The notes under the pieces: generated by a model | What the model saw: the letters and a program-made list of their open reading frames with translations, nothing else | Database searches by the model: none | Told to the model about the DNA's origin: nothing | From: Burkholderiales bacterium | Lineage (GTDB): Bacteria; Pseudomonadota; Gammaproteobacteria; Burkholderiales; Burkholderiaceae_C | NCBI GenBank assembly: GCA_011390055.1 | Contig: JAABTC010000009.1 | Coordinates: forward strand, 1 to 16,310 | DNA: 16,310 nucleotides | Reading direction: 5' to 3' | Translations under genes and position numbers: made by a program | Shown here: in pieces, positions 1 through 10,330 of the stretch | Layout: each line of letters begins with the position of its first letter | Numbering within the stretch: position 1 is the stretch's first letter

Positions 1-569
1 AAGGCTTCAGGCCCAACGTCGGCATCGTCCTGCTCAACTCGCGCAACCAGGTTTTCTGGGGCAAGCGGCTGCGCACGCACTCCTGGCAGTTTCCGCAAGG
101 CGGTATCAAGCATGGCGAGTCGCCCGAGCAGGCGATGTTCCGCGAACTCCAGGAAGAGGTCGGGCTGCTGCCGGACCATGTCCAGATCATCGCCCGAACG
201 CGGGATTGGTTGCGCTACGAGGTCCCGGAGCATTACATCCGGCGTGATGCGCGCGGCCACTACAAGGGCCAGAAGCAGATCTGGTTCCTGCTGCGGCTGA
301 CCGGCCGCGACAGCGACATGAACCTGCGCGCCACCGACCATCCCGAGTTCGATGCCTGGCGCTGGAACGAATACTGGGTGCCGCTCGAATTCGTCATCGA
401 GTTCAAGCGCAACGTCTACCAGACCGCGCTGACCGAGCTGTCACGCTTCCTGCCCCGCACCCCTCACCCGAACCGCTACCTGCGCTCGGGCATGCGGGGC
501 GGCTGGCGCGAAGACAACCTGCCGCCCGACAGCACACCGGGCGGCCTGGAAAGTGGCGCGCAGGACTGA
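1..569 (+). CDS. rppH: RNA pyrophosphohydrolase RppH (5' end cut by window edge)
   Basis: Nudix hydrolase that removes pyrophosphate from the 5' triphosphate of mRNAs (and hydrolyses diadenosine polyphosphates), which starts 5'-end-dependent decay in the cytoplasm. Reading from base 3 gives [20 protein letters not shown], the usual N-terminus of the family. The full Nudix signature G-x5-E-x7-RE-x2-EE-x-G follows at about bases 105-170 (REL..EEVGL). The conserved SWQFPQGG stretch precedes it. Only about four or five codons, including the start, are missing to the left. The C-terminus is Pro/Gly/Arg-rich and probably disordered, as in other betaproteobacterial copies. The stop at 567-569 lies 18 bases from the end of proB, which runs the other way. 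The family call is firm; RppH rather than another Nudix enzyme rests on the GFRPNVG and FPQGGI motifs. Confidence 0.95.
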   Translation, partial: GFRPNVGIVLLNSRNQVFWGKRLRTHSWQFPQGGIKHGESPEQAMFRELQEEVGLLPDHVQIIARTRDWLRYEVPEHYIRRDARGHYKGQKQIWFLLRLTGRDSDMNLRATDHPEFDAWRWNEYWVPLEFVIEFKRNVYQTALTELSRFLPRTPHPNRYLRSGMRGGWREDNLPPDSTPGGLESGAQD

Positions 570-587
570 GCTGCGAGCCGAAGCGGC

Positions 588-3131
<2,544 letters not shown>

Positions 3132-3157
3132 TTCAATCTCCGTTGGGCAAGTGCAAA

Positions 3158-3469
3158 TCAGGCCGTGACGGCGCCGATTTCCAGTTCGGTGTACGTCTGC
3201 CGGTGGCCTTGCGACTTGCGGTAGTGCTTGCGACGACGCATCTTGAAAATGTGCACCTTGTCGTGCTTGCCCTGCGCGACGACCGTGGCCTTGACCAACG
3301 CACCGGCCACCAGCGGCGAGCCGACAGTCAGATCCGACCCGTTGCCGATCGCAAGGACCTGGTCGAGGGTGATCTCCTGGCCAACGTCGGCAGCGATCTG
3401 CTCGACCTTGATTTTTTCACCGGCAACAACCTTGTATTGTTTGCCACCGGTCTGAATGACGGCGTACAT
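3158..3469 (-). CDS. rplU: 50S ribosomal protein L21
   Basis: Large-subunit protein that binds 23S rRNA. The 103 residues match the family, opening [14 protein letters not shown] and ending with the basic signature [17 protein letters not shown] that contacts rRNA. The open frame extends 37 codons further upstream, but that part ([13 protein letters not shown]...) is not L21-like, and the true start is the ATG at 3467-3469. The preceding stretch AAGGCAAAAGGG (minus strand) gives a weak ribosome-binding site. It is the first gene of rplU-rpmA, divergent from ispB. Its leader of about 115 bases holds competing hairpins that may serve autogenous control. Confidence 0.98.
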   Translation of the reverse strand: MYAVIQTGGKQYKVVAGEKIKVEQIAADVGQEITLDQVLAIGNGSDLTVGSPLVAGALVKATVVAQGKHDKVHIFKMRRRKHYRKSQGHRQTYTELEIGAVTA

Positions 3470-3488
3470 GTGAGCCCTTTTGCCTTGT

Positions 3489-3513
3489 TGGCCTTTGGCG
3501 GCCATGAATGGCC
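3489..3513 (-). promoter_or_regulatory. Competing hairpins in the rplU leader
   Basis: Three complementary blocks lie 20-44 bases before the rplU ATG: TGGCC at 3489-3493, GGCCA at 3500-3504 and TGGCC at 3509-3513 (plus-strand reading). The middle block can pair with either outer block, giving two mutually exclusive 5-bp stems with loops of 6 and 4 bases. The stem nearer the gene lies just ahead of the ribosome-binding region. The pairing is visible in sequence; a regulatory role is inference. Confidence 0.35.
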
Positions 3514-3590
3514 TTGTTCCGGGACTGCCCCGGCCAGGCCAGGGATGGATTCGTCGGCGACGCACTGGGCAAGCCGCCACGCAACCCGCA

Positions 3591-3599
3591 AATGTAGCA
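3591..3599 (-). promoter_or_regulatory. Possible extended -10 promoter for rplU-rpmA
   Basis: The minus strand reads TGCTACATT, an extended -10 (TGn plus TACATT, 4 of 6 matches to TATAAT). Transcription would start near 3584 and give a leader of about 115 bases. I find no convincing -35 box, so this is tentative. Confidence 0.35.
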
Positions 3600-3659
3600 C
3601 AGCGCTCGCGACTCAGGGCCCTGCGTTTGAGCTCAACGAATGGCGACGGCGTGCCTTCC

Positions 3660-3665
3660 TATAAT
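3660..3665 (+). promoter_or_regulatory. Perfect -10 box (TATAAT) for ispB
   Basis: An exact TATAAT stands in an otherwise GC-rich gap, predicting a start of transcription near 3672. No good -35 hexamer is found at 16-18 bp. The position decides the ispB start: the in-frame GTG at 3668 would lie upstream of the transcript start, so the ATG at 3692 is preferred. Confidence 0.55.
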
Positions 3666-3691
3666 CGGTGTCCAACTCTTCTCGACCCTCT

Positions 3692-4687
3692 ATGCCCCTC
3701 GCAGCAAGCGCCGACGGGCGGGATCCGGGCCTGCCGGCCGACCCGCTGGCGGCCGACATGGCAAAGGTCGACTTGGTGATCGCGGACCGCCTGCACTCGC
3801 GTGTGGCGCTGATCAACCAGATCTCGAACTACATCGTCAGCGCCGGCGGCAAGCGGATCCGCCCCCGGCTGGTCCTGCTGTTCGCCGGCGCGCTGGGCTA
3901 CACCGGCGCCGAGCGCCACACCCTGGCGGCGATTGTCGAGTTCATCCACACCGCGACGTTGTTACACGACGACGTCGTCGACGAATCGTCGCTGCGGCGC
4001 GGGCGTTCGACCGCCAACGCGGTCTTCGGCAATGCCGCCAGCGTGCTGGTCGGCGACTTCCTCTATTCGCGCGCCTTCCAGATGATGGTGTCGATGAACA
4101 ACCTGCGCGTGCTGGACGTGCTCGCCGACGCGACCAACGTCATCGCCGAAGGGGAGGTGCTGCAGTTGCTCAACCTGCACGACGCCGACCTGGCGGTCGA
4201 CGACTACCTGCGCGTCATCCGCTACAAGACGGCCAAGCTGTTCGAAGCCAGCGCACGCCTGGGGGCGGTGCTGGCGGGCGCCACGCCGGAGATCGAGGAG
4301 GCCTGTGCCGATTACGGGCGCGCCCTGGGCACGGCGTTCCAACTGGTCGACGACCTGCTCGACTACGACGGCGAAACCCATGAGCTGGGCAAGAACGTCG
4401 GGGACGATCTGCGTGAGGGCAAGCCGACGCTGCCGCTGCTGCTGGCACTGGCACGCGGCACCGAACACGAGCGCAGCGTGGTGCGTCATGCCATCGAGCA
4501 CGGCGAGGTCGCGCGACTGGACGAAGTGGTCGCGATCGTGCGTCGCACAGGGGCGCTCGAGGCGGCGCGTGCGCTGGCGCGCGACGAGTCGTCGTTGGCA
4601 CGCGAACGGCTTGGCGTCCTGCCTGCCTCGCCCGAGCGCGAGGCTCTGCTAGACTTGTGCGCTCGGTCGGTCGACCGTTCCTCGTGA
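3692..4687 (+). CDS. ispB: Polyprenyl (octaprenyl) diphosphate synthase
   Basis: trans-Prenyltransferase that extends farnesyl diphosphate with isopentenyl diphosphate to make the long side chain of ubiquinone. It has 331 residues from the ATG at 3692. The GGKRIRPRL motif is at 52-60, the first Asp-rich motif DDVVD at 93-97 and the second DDLLD at 220-224; both bind Mg-diphosphate. A small residue (HTATLLHDD) lies ahead of the first motif, as in long-chain enzymes. The open frame also permits a GTG at 3668, but this falls upstream of the predicted transcript start. There is no clear Shine-Dalgarno. Divergence from rplU-rpmA-obg is a widely conserved arrangement and supports IspB over IspA. 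Product chain length (C40 or another) cannot be read from sequence. Confidence 0.94.
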   Translation: MPLAASADGRDPGLPADPLAADMAKVDLVIADRLHSRVALINQISNYIVSAGGKRIRPRLVLLFAGALGYTGAERHTLAAIVEFIHTATLLHDDVVDESSLRRGRSTANAVFGNAASVLVGDFLYSRAFQMMVSMNNLRVLDVLADATNVIAEGEVLQLLNLHDADLAVDDYLRVIRYKTAKLFEASARLGAVLAGATPEIEEACADYGRALGTAFQLVDDLLDYDGETHELGKNVGDDLREGKPTLPLLLALARGTEHERSVVRHAIEHGEVARLDEVVAIVRRTGALEAARALARDESSLARERLGVLPASPEREALLDLCARSVDRSS

Positions 4688-4734
4688 ACGCGCCGGTCGA
4701 TTGCCGCGGTGGCCTTGTTGGCCGCCTTGCAAAT

Positions 4735-4811
4735 CGGGGTGTAGCTTAGCCTGGTAGAGCGCTACGTTCGGGACGTAGAGGCCGGAGGTTCGAATCCTCT
4801 CACCCCGACCA
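4735..4811 (+). tRNA. tRNA-Pro (anticodon CGG)
   Basis: A complete 77-base cloverleaf with encoded CCA. The acceptor CGGGGTG (4735-4741) pairs with CACCCCG (4801-4807), followed by discriminator A and CCA. The anticodon stem CTACG/CGTAG encloses the loop TTCGGGA, so the anticodon is CGG with G37 as expected for proline. The T arm is GGAGG-TTCGAAT-CCTCT. It reads CCG, a frequent codon in this GC-rich genome. It lies 47 bases after ispB. Confidence 0.97.
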
Positions 4812-4822
4812 GGTCAACCCGT

Positions 4823-4837
4823 TGGCCCGCGCCTTGC
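4823..4837 (+). promoter_or_regulatory. Sigma54-type (-24/-12) promoter candidate for pilB
   Basis: The bases TGGCCCGCGCCTTGC match the RpoN consensus TGGCACG-N4-TTGC at 10 of 11 fixed positions, with GG and GC 12 bp apart as required. It sits 12 bases past the tRNA-Pro gene and predicts a start near 4849, leaving about 90 bases before pilB. Pilus genes are RpoN-dependent in several proteobacteria, but use at pilB here is inference. Confidence 0.45.
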
Positions 4838-4940
4838 GCCCACGATTCGTTCGACATGTGAACTGTTGCCGACATGCGAGTGCGGTCAGATTGTCAGGGG
4901 GGTAGCGATCAGCGATGATCCGCTGCCATTTCGCACGTGA

Positions 4941-6671
4941 GTGACCGCAGACCAAGTGGATACGCTGGCTGAAGCACCCCATTCCTCGTTGTCCGGCGTT
5001 GCACGCGTGCTCGTGCACGCCGGCAAGCTGGGCTCGCGCGTGGCGGAAACGCTGGTCAAGTCCGCGGCCGAACGCAAGACCAGTTTCGTCTCGGCGCTGA
5101 TCGCTGCCGGCTCGGTCTCGGCCGCGGATCTGGCGCACACGCTGGCTGGCGCCCTGGCCCTGCCGGTGCTGGATCTTTCGGCGGTCGACGCCGAGCGGCT
5201 GCCGCGCAACGTCATCGACAACAAGCTGGTGAACCAGTACCAAGTGGTGGTGCTGGGCAAGCGCGGCAACCGTCTGTTCATCGGTGGCGCCGACCCGACC
5301 GACCAAGAGGCGGTGGAGCGCATCAAGTTCGCGACGCAGCTCTCGCCGGAGTGGGTGGTTGTCGAGTACGACAAGCTGGCCAAGATGCTCGCCGCGAGCG
5401 GCTCGAGTGCCAGCGACGTGATCGAATCGTTGGCCGTCGGCGACTTCGACTTCGATGTCACCGACGAAGCTTCCGAGCAGGAATCGAACGACGTCACGTC
5501 CGAGGTCGAAGACGCGCCCGTGGTGCGCTTCCTGCAGAAGATGCTGATCGACGCGATCAACGCGCGCGCCTCCGACCTGCACTTCGAGCCCTACGAGTAC
5601 CACTACCGGGTGCGGTTCCGTGTCGACGGCGAGTTGCGCGAGATCACGCAGCCGCCGATTGCCATCAAGGACAAGCTGGCCTCGCGCATCAAGGTCATCA
5701 GCCGCATGGACATCGCCGAAAAGCGGGTGCCCCAGGACGGCCGCATGAAGCTCAAGTTCGGCAACCGGGCGATCGACTTCCGCGTCAGCACCCTGCCGAC
5801 CCTCTTCGGCGAGAAGATCGTGATCCGGATCCTCGATCCCTCGTCGGCCAAGCTGGGCATCGACGCCCTGGGCTACGAGAAGATCGAGAAGGATCGTCTG
5901 CTGAACGCGATCCAGCGCCCCTACGGCATGGTGCTGGTGACGGGGCCGACCGGCTCGGGCAAGACGGTGTCGCTGTACACCTGCCTGAACATCCTGAACC
6001 AGCCCGGCGTCAACATCTCGACGGTCGAAGACCCGGCCGAAATCAACCTGCCCGGCGTCAACCAGGTCAACGTCAACGACAAGGCCGGCACCACCTTCTC
6101 GGTCGCGCTGAAGGCCTTCCTGCGCCAGGACCCCGACATCATCATGGTCGGCGAAATCCGCGACCTGGAGACGGCCGACATCGCCATCAAGGCCGCCCAG
6201 ACCGGCCACCTGGTCATGTCGACCCTGCACACCAACGACGCCCCGGGCACGCTGACGCGCCTGTTGAACATGGGTGTGGCGCCGTTCAACATCGCCTCCA
6301 GCGTGTTGCTCGTCACGGCGCAGCGCCTGGCACGCCGGCTCTGCGAAACCTGCAAGACCACGGTCGAGTACCCGCGCGATGCGCTGAAGAAGGCGGGCTT
6401 TGCGGAAGCCGACCTCGATGGCTCCTGGAAACCGTACAAGGCGGTCGGTTGCGCGTCGTGCAGCAACGGCTACAAGGGCCGCGTCGGGATCTACCAGGTC
6501 ATGCCGATCACCGAGGGCATGCAGCGCATCATCCTGGCCGAAGGCTCGGCCCTCGACATCCAGCACGAAGCCAACAAGAACGGCGTGCGCGACCTGCGCC
6601 AGGCCGGTCTGGCCAAAGTGCGGGTGGGCGTCACGACGCTCGAGGAAATCATCACCGTGACCAACGAGTGA
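4941..6671 (+). CDS. pilB: Type IV pilus assembly ATPase PilB
   Basis: Cytoplasmic hexameric ATPase of the GspE/PilB family that powers pilus extension by turning the inner-membrane platform PilC. 576 residues. The N-terminal MshEN/T2SSE_N-like region covers about 30-170. The core has Walker A GPTGSGKT at 335-342, the Walker B region DPDIIMVGE at 397-405, then GEIRD, and a His box near STLHTND. A tetracysteine zinc site, CxxC at 468/471 and CxxC at 504/507, is typical of extension ATPases and absent from the retraction ATPase PilT. The start chosen is GTG at 4941; GTG at 4956 is also possible, and neither has a good Shine-Dalgarno. pilC and pilD follow, which favours PilB over the type II secretion GspE. 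Confidence 0.95.
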   Translation: MTADQVDTLAEAPHSSLSGVARVLVHAGKLGSRVAETLVKSAAERKTSFVSALIAAGSVSAADLAHTLAGALALPVLDLSAVDAERLPRNVIDNKLVNQYQVVVLGKRGNRLFIGGADPTDQEAVERIKFATQLSPEWVVVEYDKLAKMLAASGSSASDVIESLAVGDFDFDVTDEASEQESNDVTSEVEDAPVVRFLQKMLIDAINARASDLHFEPYEYHYRVRFRVDGELREITQPPIAIKDKLASRIKVISRMDIAEKRVPQDGRMKLKFGNRAIDFRVSTLPTLFGEKIVIRILDPSSAKLGIDALGYEKIEKDRLLNAIQRPYGMVLVTGPTGSGKTVSLYTCLNILNQPGVNISTVEDPAEINLPGVNQVNVNDKAGTTFSVALKAFLRQDPDIIMVGEIRDLETADIAIKAAQTGHLVMSTLHTNDAPGTLTRLLNMGVAPFNIASSVLLVTAQRLARRLCETCKTTVEYPRDALKKAGFAEADLDGSWKPYKAVGCASCSNGYKGRVGIYQVMPITEGMQRIILAEGSALDIQHEANKNGVRDLRQAGLAKVRVGVTTLEEIITVTNE

Positions 6672-6720
6672 TGCGCTTCGACCCTTCCCATCCCAACGCA
6701 AGACATTCCTTGGAGACTTT

Positions 6721-7941
6721 ATGGCCACCGCGGTAGCCGCACGGGACATTCGAGAGTTCGTCTTCGAGTGGGAAGGCAAGGACAAGAACGGCAAGGTCGT
6801 TCGCGGGGAGCTGCGTTCGGGCGGCGAAGCGGCGGTCAGCGCCACGCTGCGGCGCCAGGGTGTGCTGGTCACCAAGGTCAAGAAGCGCCGCATGCGCGGC
6901 GGCTCCTCGATCAAGCAGAAGGATGTTGCGATCTTCACGCGCCAGCTGGCGACGATGATGAAGGCCGGCGTGCCCTTGCTGCAGGCGTTCGACATCGTGG
7001 CCCGCGGCAGCACGAATCCGCGCATGACCAAGCTGCTGACCGACATCCGCACCGATGTCGAGACCGGCACCAGTCTTTCGGTGGCGTTTCGCAAGCACCC
7101 GATGCAGTTCAACGCGCTGTACTGCAACCTGGTCGAAGCCGGTGAAGCGGCCGGTATCCTGGAGGCCATCCTCGAGCGGCTGGCGGTCTACGAGGAAAAG
7201 ACGCTGGCGCTGAAGAGCAAGATCAAGTCGGCCCTGATGTACCCGACCGCCGTGATGGTGGTGGCGTTCGTGGTGCTGGCGGTGATCATGATCTTCGTGA
7301 TCCCGGCGTTCAAGGAAGTGTTCACCTCCTTCGGTGCGGACCTGCCGGCCCCCACGCTGGCGGTGATGTGGCTGTCGGACCAGTTCGTGCGCTATTGGTG
7401 GCTGCTGTTCGGCGTGATGATCGGTGGCGGCTACTTCTTCATGCAGTCGTGGCGTCGTTCCGAGAAGATGCAGATGGCGATGGACCGCCTGCTGCTGCGC
7501 GCACCGGTGTTCGGCGAGTTGATCCGCAAGGCCGTGCTGGCGCGCTGGACGCGCACGCTGTCGACCATGTTCGGTGCCGGCGTGCCCCTGGTCGAAGCGC
7601 TCGACTCGGTGGGTGGTGCTTCGGGCAACGCGGTCTATGCGCAGGCCACCGAGCAGATCCAGCGCGAAGTCTCGACCGGCACCTCGCTGACGATGGCGAT
7701 GCAAAACACCGGCGTGTTCCCGACGATGGTGCTGCAGATGGCCTCGATCGGCGAAGAGTCGGGCTCGCTCGACCACATGCTGGGCAAAGCGGCCGAGTTC
7801 TACGAGGACGAGGTCGACGAGATGGTGAAAGGTTTGTCGAGCCTGATGGAGCCGTTCATCATCGTCATCCTGGGCGTGCTGATCGGTGGCATCGTGGTCT
7901 CGATGTACCTGCCGATCTTCAAGCTGGGCGCCGTGGTCTGA
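6721..7941 (+). CDS. pilC: Type IV pilus inner-membrane platform protein PilC
   Basis: Polytopic membrane protein (GspF/PilC family) that couples the PilB and PilT motors to pilin insertion and removal. 406 residues, the usual length. Two T2SSF repeats lie at about 75-198 and 278-400. Each contains the family pattern of an amphipathic helix with TMMKAGVPLLQAFD or STMFGAGVPLVEALD, followed by a hydrophobic segment. Membrane stretches are visible near 175-200 (VMVVAFVVLAVIMIFVIP), 220-240 and 375-400 (FIIVILGVLIGGIVVSMYLP). A clear GGAG ribosome-binding site at 6712-6715 stands five bases ahead of the ATG. It follows pilB by 49 bases and precedes pilD by 10, consistent with one operon. Confidence 0.96.
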   Translation: MATAVAARDIREFVFEWEGKDKNGKVVRGELRSGGEAAVSATLRRQGVLVTKVKKRRMRGGSSIKQKDVAIFTRQLATMMKAGVPLLQAFDIVARGSTNPRMTKLLTDIRTDVETGTSLSVAFRKHPMQFNALYCNLVEAGEAAGILEAILERLAVYEEKTLALKSKIKSALMYPTAVMVVAFVVLAVIMIFVIPAFKEVFTSFGADLPAPTLAVMWLSDQFVRYWWLLFGVMIGGGYFFMQSWRRSEKMQMAMDRLLLRAPVFGELIRKAVLARWTRTLSTMFGAGVPLVEALDSVGGASGNAVYAQATEQIQREVSTGTSLTMAMQNTGVFPTMVLQMASIGEESGSLDHMLGKAAEFYEDEVDEMVKGLSSLMEPFIIVILGVLIGGIVVSMYLPIFKLGAVV

Positions 7942-7951
7942 TGCCGCGCCG

Positions 7952-8896
7952 ATGACGGCGTCGCTGCCGCTGGACCTGCTGCTCTCGCCCTGGGCCCTGG
8001 CCATCCTGGGGCTGTGTGTAGGCAGCTTCCTGAACGTCGTGGTGTACCGCCTGCCGCTGGTGCTGGAGCGGCAGTGGTGGGCCGACGTGGCCGGCCAGCT
8101 CGCCGACGTCGATTCCTGGCGCCGCATCTTTCTGCCCGCACGCAGCGCCGCAGCACCACCGCCTGAGCTTGCCAAGGCCGCCAGCGTGCTCGAGCGGTCG
8201 GTCACGGCGCTGGCACCCTTCTCGATCGCCCGCCCGCGCTCGCGCTGCTCTGCCTGCGGTCACGTGCTCGCCTGGCACGAGAACCTGCCGCTGCTCGGCT
8301 GGCTGCGCCTGAAGGGCCGCTGTTCCGCGTGCAAGACAGCCATCTCGCCGCGTTATCCGCTGGTTGAACTCGCGACCGCGCTGCTGTTCGCCGCCATAGG
8401 CTGGCGCATCGGCGCCCAGTGGCAGAGCCTGCTCTGGTGCAGCTTCGGTGCGGTTCTCTTGGCGTTGTCGCTGATCGACTGGGACACCACCGTGCTGCCC
8501 GATGCGATGACGCTGCCGCTGCTGTGGGGCGGCCTGGTCGCCGCCGCGTTGGGCTGGACGCTGCCGCTCGCGACCGCACTGTGGGGTGCCGTGGCCGGCT
8601 ACCTCTCGCTCTGGTCGGTGTATTGGCTCTTCAAGTTGACGACCGGCAAGGAGGGCATGGGCTATGGCGACTTCAAGTTGCTGGCCGCGCTCGGCGCCTG
8701 GCTGGGTTGGCAGATGATCGTGCCGATGCTGTTGCTGGCCTCGGTCCTCGGCGCGGTGGTCGGCATTGGCATGAAGATGGCCTCCACGCTGCGCGAGGGC
8801 CGCTACGTCCCGTTCGGCCCCTTCCTGGCTGGTGCCGGGCTGGTGGTCCTGTTTGCCGGCGCCCCGACCGTCCTCGACTGGATCGGTTGGGCCTGA
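7952..8896 (+). CDS. pilD: Prepilin leader peptidase / N-methyltransferase PilD
   Basis: Inner-membrane aspartyl protease that cleaves the leader of type IV prepilins and pseudopilins after glycine and methylates the new N-terminal phenylalanine. 314 residues from ATG 7952. The N-terminal helix carries GSFLNVVVYRLP (24-35). Four zinc-binding cysteines form CxxC pairs at 99/102 and 124/127. Catalytic aspartates fit D178 in LIDWDTTVLPD and D240 in GMGYGDFK. Six to eight hydrophobic segments follow the cysteine domain. About 45 residues at 45-90 (Ala/Pro-rich, with ADVDSWRRIF) are inserted between the first helix and the cysteines, making it longer than P. aeruginosa PilD (290). The frame is open 22 codons further upstream, inside pilC, but ATG 7952 is the natural start. 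Confidence 0.95.
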   Translation: MTASLPLDLLLSPWALAILGLCVGSFLNVVVYRLPLVLERQWWADVAGQLADVDSWRRIFLPARSAAAPPPELAKAASVLERSVTALAPFSIARPRSRCSACGHVLAWHENLPLLGWLRLKGRCSACKTAISPRYPLVELATALLFAAIGWRIGAQWQSLLWCSFGAVLLALSLIDWDTTVLPDAMTLPLLWGGLVAAALGWTLPLATALWGAVAGYLSLWSVYWLFKLTTGKEGMGYGDFKLLAALGAWLGWQMIVPMLLLASVLGAVVGIGMKMASTLREGRYVPFGPFLAGAGLVVLFAGAPTVLDWIGWA

Positions 8897-8915
8897 GCAC
8901 AACCGGAAGCGCGCT

Positions 8916-9527
8916 GTGCGGATCGGGCTGACCGGGGGCATCGGCAGCGGCAAGAGCACCGCAGCGGCCTTCCTCGCGCAGTTCGGTGCGCAGGTGATCG
9001 ACGCCGATGCCGTGGCGCGCCTCCTGACGGGGCCGGGGGGCGCCGCCGTCCCGGCCGTGCGGGCAGCCTTCGGCAGCGCAGTGGTCACGGCCGAAGGCGC
9101 CCTGAACCGCGCTGCGCTGCGTGCACGCGTGTTCGCCGAACCCGCCGCGCGCCACCGGCTCGAAAGCATCCTGCATCCGCTGATCGCCGCCGAGATGGAA
9201 GCGCAGGCCACACGCAACCGCGCGCCCAGCCTGGTGTTCGACATCCCGTTGCTGGCCGAGTCGCACCATTGGCGCGCGCGACTCGACCGCATCCTGGTCA
9301 TCGATTGCGAGCCGGCGACGCAGCTCGAGCGGGTCTGCGGCCGCCCAGGCTGGACCGAAGCCACGGCCCGGCAGGCCATGGCCGCGCAGGCGCCACGTGC
9401 ACTGCGTCGCTCGATTGCCGATGCCGTGGTCTACAACGACGGACTGCCCCTGGACCGGTTGGCGGCTGCGCTGCAGGGCGTCTGGCGGGCCTGGCATGAC
9501 CCGCCCCCGAACCCTGTGGAACAATGA
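8916..9527 (+). CDS. coaE: Dephospho-CoA kinase CoaE
   Basis: Phosphorylates the ribose 3'-hydroxyl of dephospho-CoA with ATP, the last step of coenzyme A synthesis, in the cytoplasm. 203 residues, the usual length. The start is GTG 8916, giving MRIGLTGGIGSGKST with the P-loop at about 8-15; a GGAAG ribosome-binding site at 8905-8909 supports it. Further family motifs are DADAVARLL near 32-40, LHPLI and DIPLLAES. The gene is 19 bases after pilD and overlaps zapD by four bases (ATGA). pilD-coaE-zapD-yacG linkage is common in beta- and gammaproteobacteria. Confidence 0.96.
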   Translation: MRIGLTGGIGSGKSTAAAFLAQFGAQVIDADAVARLLTGPGGAAVPAVRAAFGSAVVTAEGALNRAALRARVFAEPAARHRLESILHPLIAAEMEAQATRNRAPSLVFDIPLLAESHHWRARLDRILVIDCEPATQLERVCGRPGWTEATARQAMAAQAPRALRRSIADAVVYNDGLPLDRLAAALQGVWRAWHDPPPNPVEQ

Positions 9528-10321
9528 CCGGGGGGCGCCTGCTGCTGCGCCGCGAAGAGTTCGCCTTGGTTCGCTACGAATACCCGTTCAACGAGAGTGT
9601 GCGCACGATGCTGCGGCTCGAACACCTGTTCGACCGGCTGGGCCAGTTGATGCCGCGCGACACCGCGCTCGACCACCACTTCGCGCTGGCGACCATCTTC
9701 GAGATCGTCGACGTGGCCTCGCGCGCCGACCTCAAGAGCGATCTGCTCAAGGAACTCGAGCGTCACAAGGGCCAGTTCCAATCGTACCGAGGCAACCCGG
9801 CCATCTCGGAGGCTGCGCTCGATGCCGTCCTGGGGAAGATCGACCACGCCTTCAACGGCCTGAACGCCTTGCCCGGCAAGGCCGGCCATTCGCTGGCCAG
9901 CAACGAATTTCTGATGGCGGTGCGCAGCCGCATCAGCATTCCGGGTGGCACCTGTGAGTTCGACCTGCCTGCGTACTACCACTGGCAGCAACGGGATGTG
10001 CCTGCGCGGCGCGCCGATCTGCTGTCGTGGATCGAGACGCTGACGCCGCTGGCCGAGGCCTTGAACGTGCTGCTGGGGCTGATCCGCGAAGCCGGCTCGC
10101 CGCAGCGTGTGGTGGCCCAGGGAGGTCAGTACCAGCAGAGCCTGCCCGCGGGCCGCACCTACCACCTGCTGCGCTTGCGCATCGAGCGCGAGAGCCAGTT
10201 GGTGCCGGAAATTTCCGGTCACCGGCTGATGGTTTCGGTGCGCTTCATGCGCGCCGATGCCGAGGGGCGGATGCGCCCGGTCACCGACGACCAGGCCTTC
10301 GAGCTGAGCCTTTGCGCTTGA
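9524..10321 (+). CDS. zapD: Cell division protein ZapD (YacF family)
   Basis: FtsZ-binding protein that crosslinks FtsZ filaments and stabilises the division ring at midcell. 265 residues from the ATG that overlaps the coaE stop as ATGA. The family N-terminus YEYPFNESVRTMLRLEHLFDRL appears in residues 18-39, in a region that is largely helical, and a beta-rich C-terminal half follows (RTYHLLRLRI, GHRLMVSVRF). Relatives usually begin only one to three residues before YEYPFNE. A TTG at 9566 would give LVRYEYPFNE and 251 residues, and may be the true start; the ATGA overlap argues for 9524. Confidence 0.92.
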   Translation: MTGGRLLLRREEFALVRYEYPFNESVRTMLRLEHLFDRLGQLMPRDTALDHHFALATIFEIVDVASRADLKSDLLKELERHKGQFQSYRGNPAISEAALDAVLGKIDHAFNGLNALPGKAGHSLASNEFLMAVRSRISIPGGTCEFDLPAYYHWQQRDVPARRADLLSWIETLTPLAEALNVLLGLIREAGSPQRVVAQGGQYQQSLPAGRTYHLLRLRIERESQLVPEISGHRLMVSVRFMRADAEGRMRPVTDDQAFELSLCA

Positions 10322-10330
10322 GGGCGGGGC

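Noticed and set aside
3668..3691. GTG at 3668 as the ispB start
   Set aside because: It lies two bases after the TATAAT box, upstream of the expected transcript start; ATG 3692 fits better.
4708..4726. Stem GGTGGCC-TTGTT-GGCCGCC between ispB and tRNA-Pro as a terminator
   Set aside because: Includes a G-U pair and is followed by TTGCAAAT, not a U run.
4904..4924. Stem AGCGATCA-GCGA-TGAT(C)CGCT just upstream of pilB
   Set aside because: Eight bp with a bulge; no partner structure or motif to suggest a function, so left out of the feature list.
4800..7169. Minus-strand open frame of 789 codons opposite pilB and pilC
   Set aside because: Antisense shadow typical of GC-rich DNA (repeated Asp/Val/Leu/Gln/His patterns from reverse-read codons); no domain, and it runs across the pilB-pilC junction.
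7919..9379. Minus-strand open frame of 486 codons opposite pilD and coaE
   Set aside because: Spans two well-identified plus-strand genes and shows only low-complexity Gln/Arg/Gly/Ala sequence.
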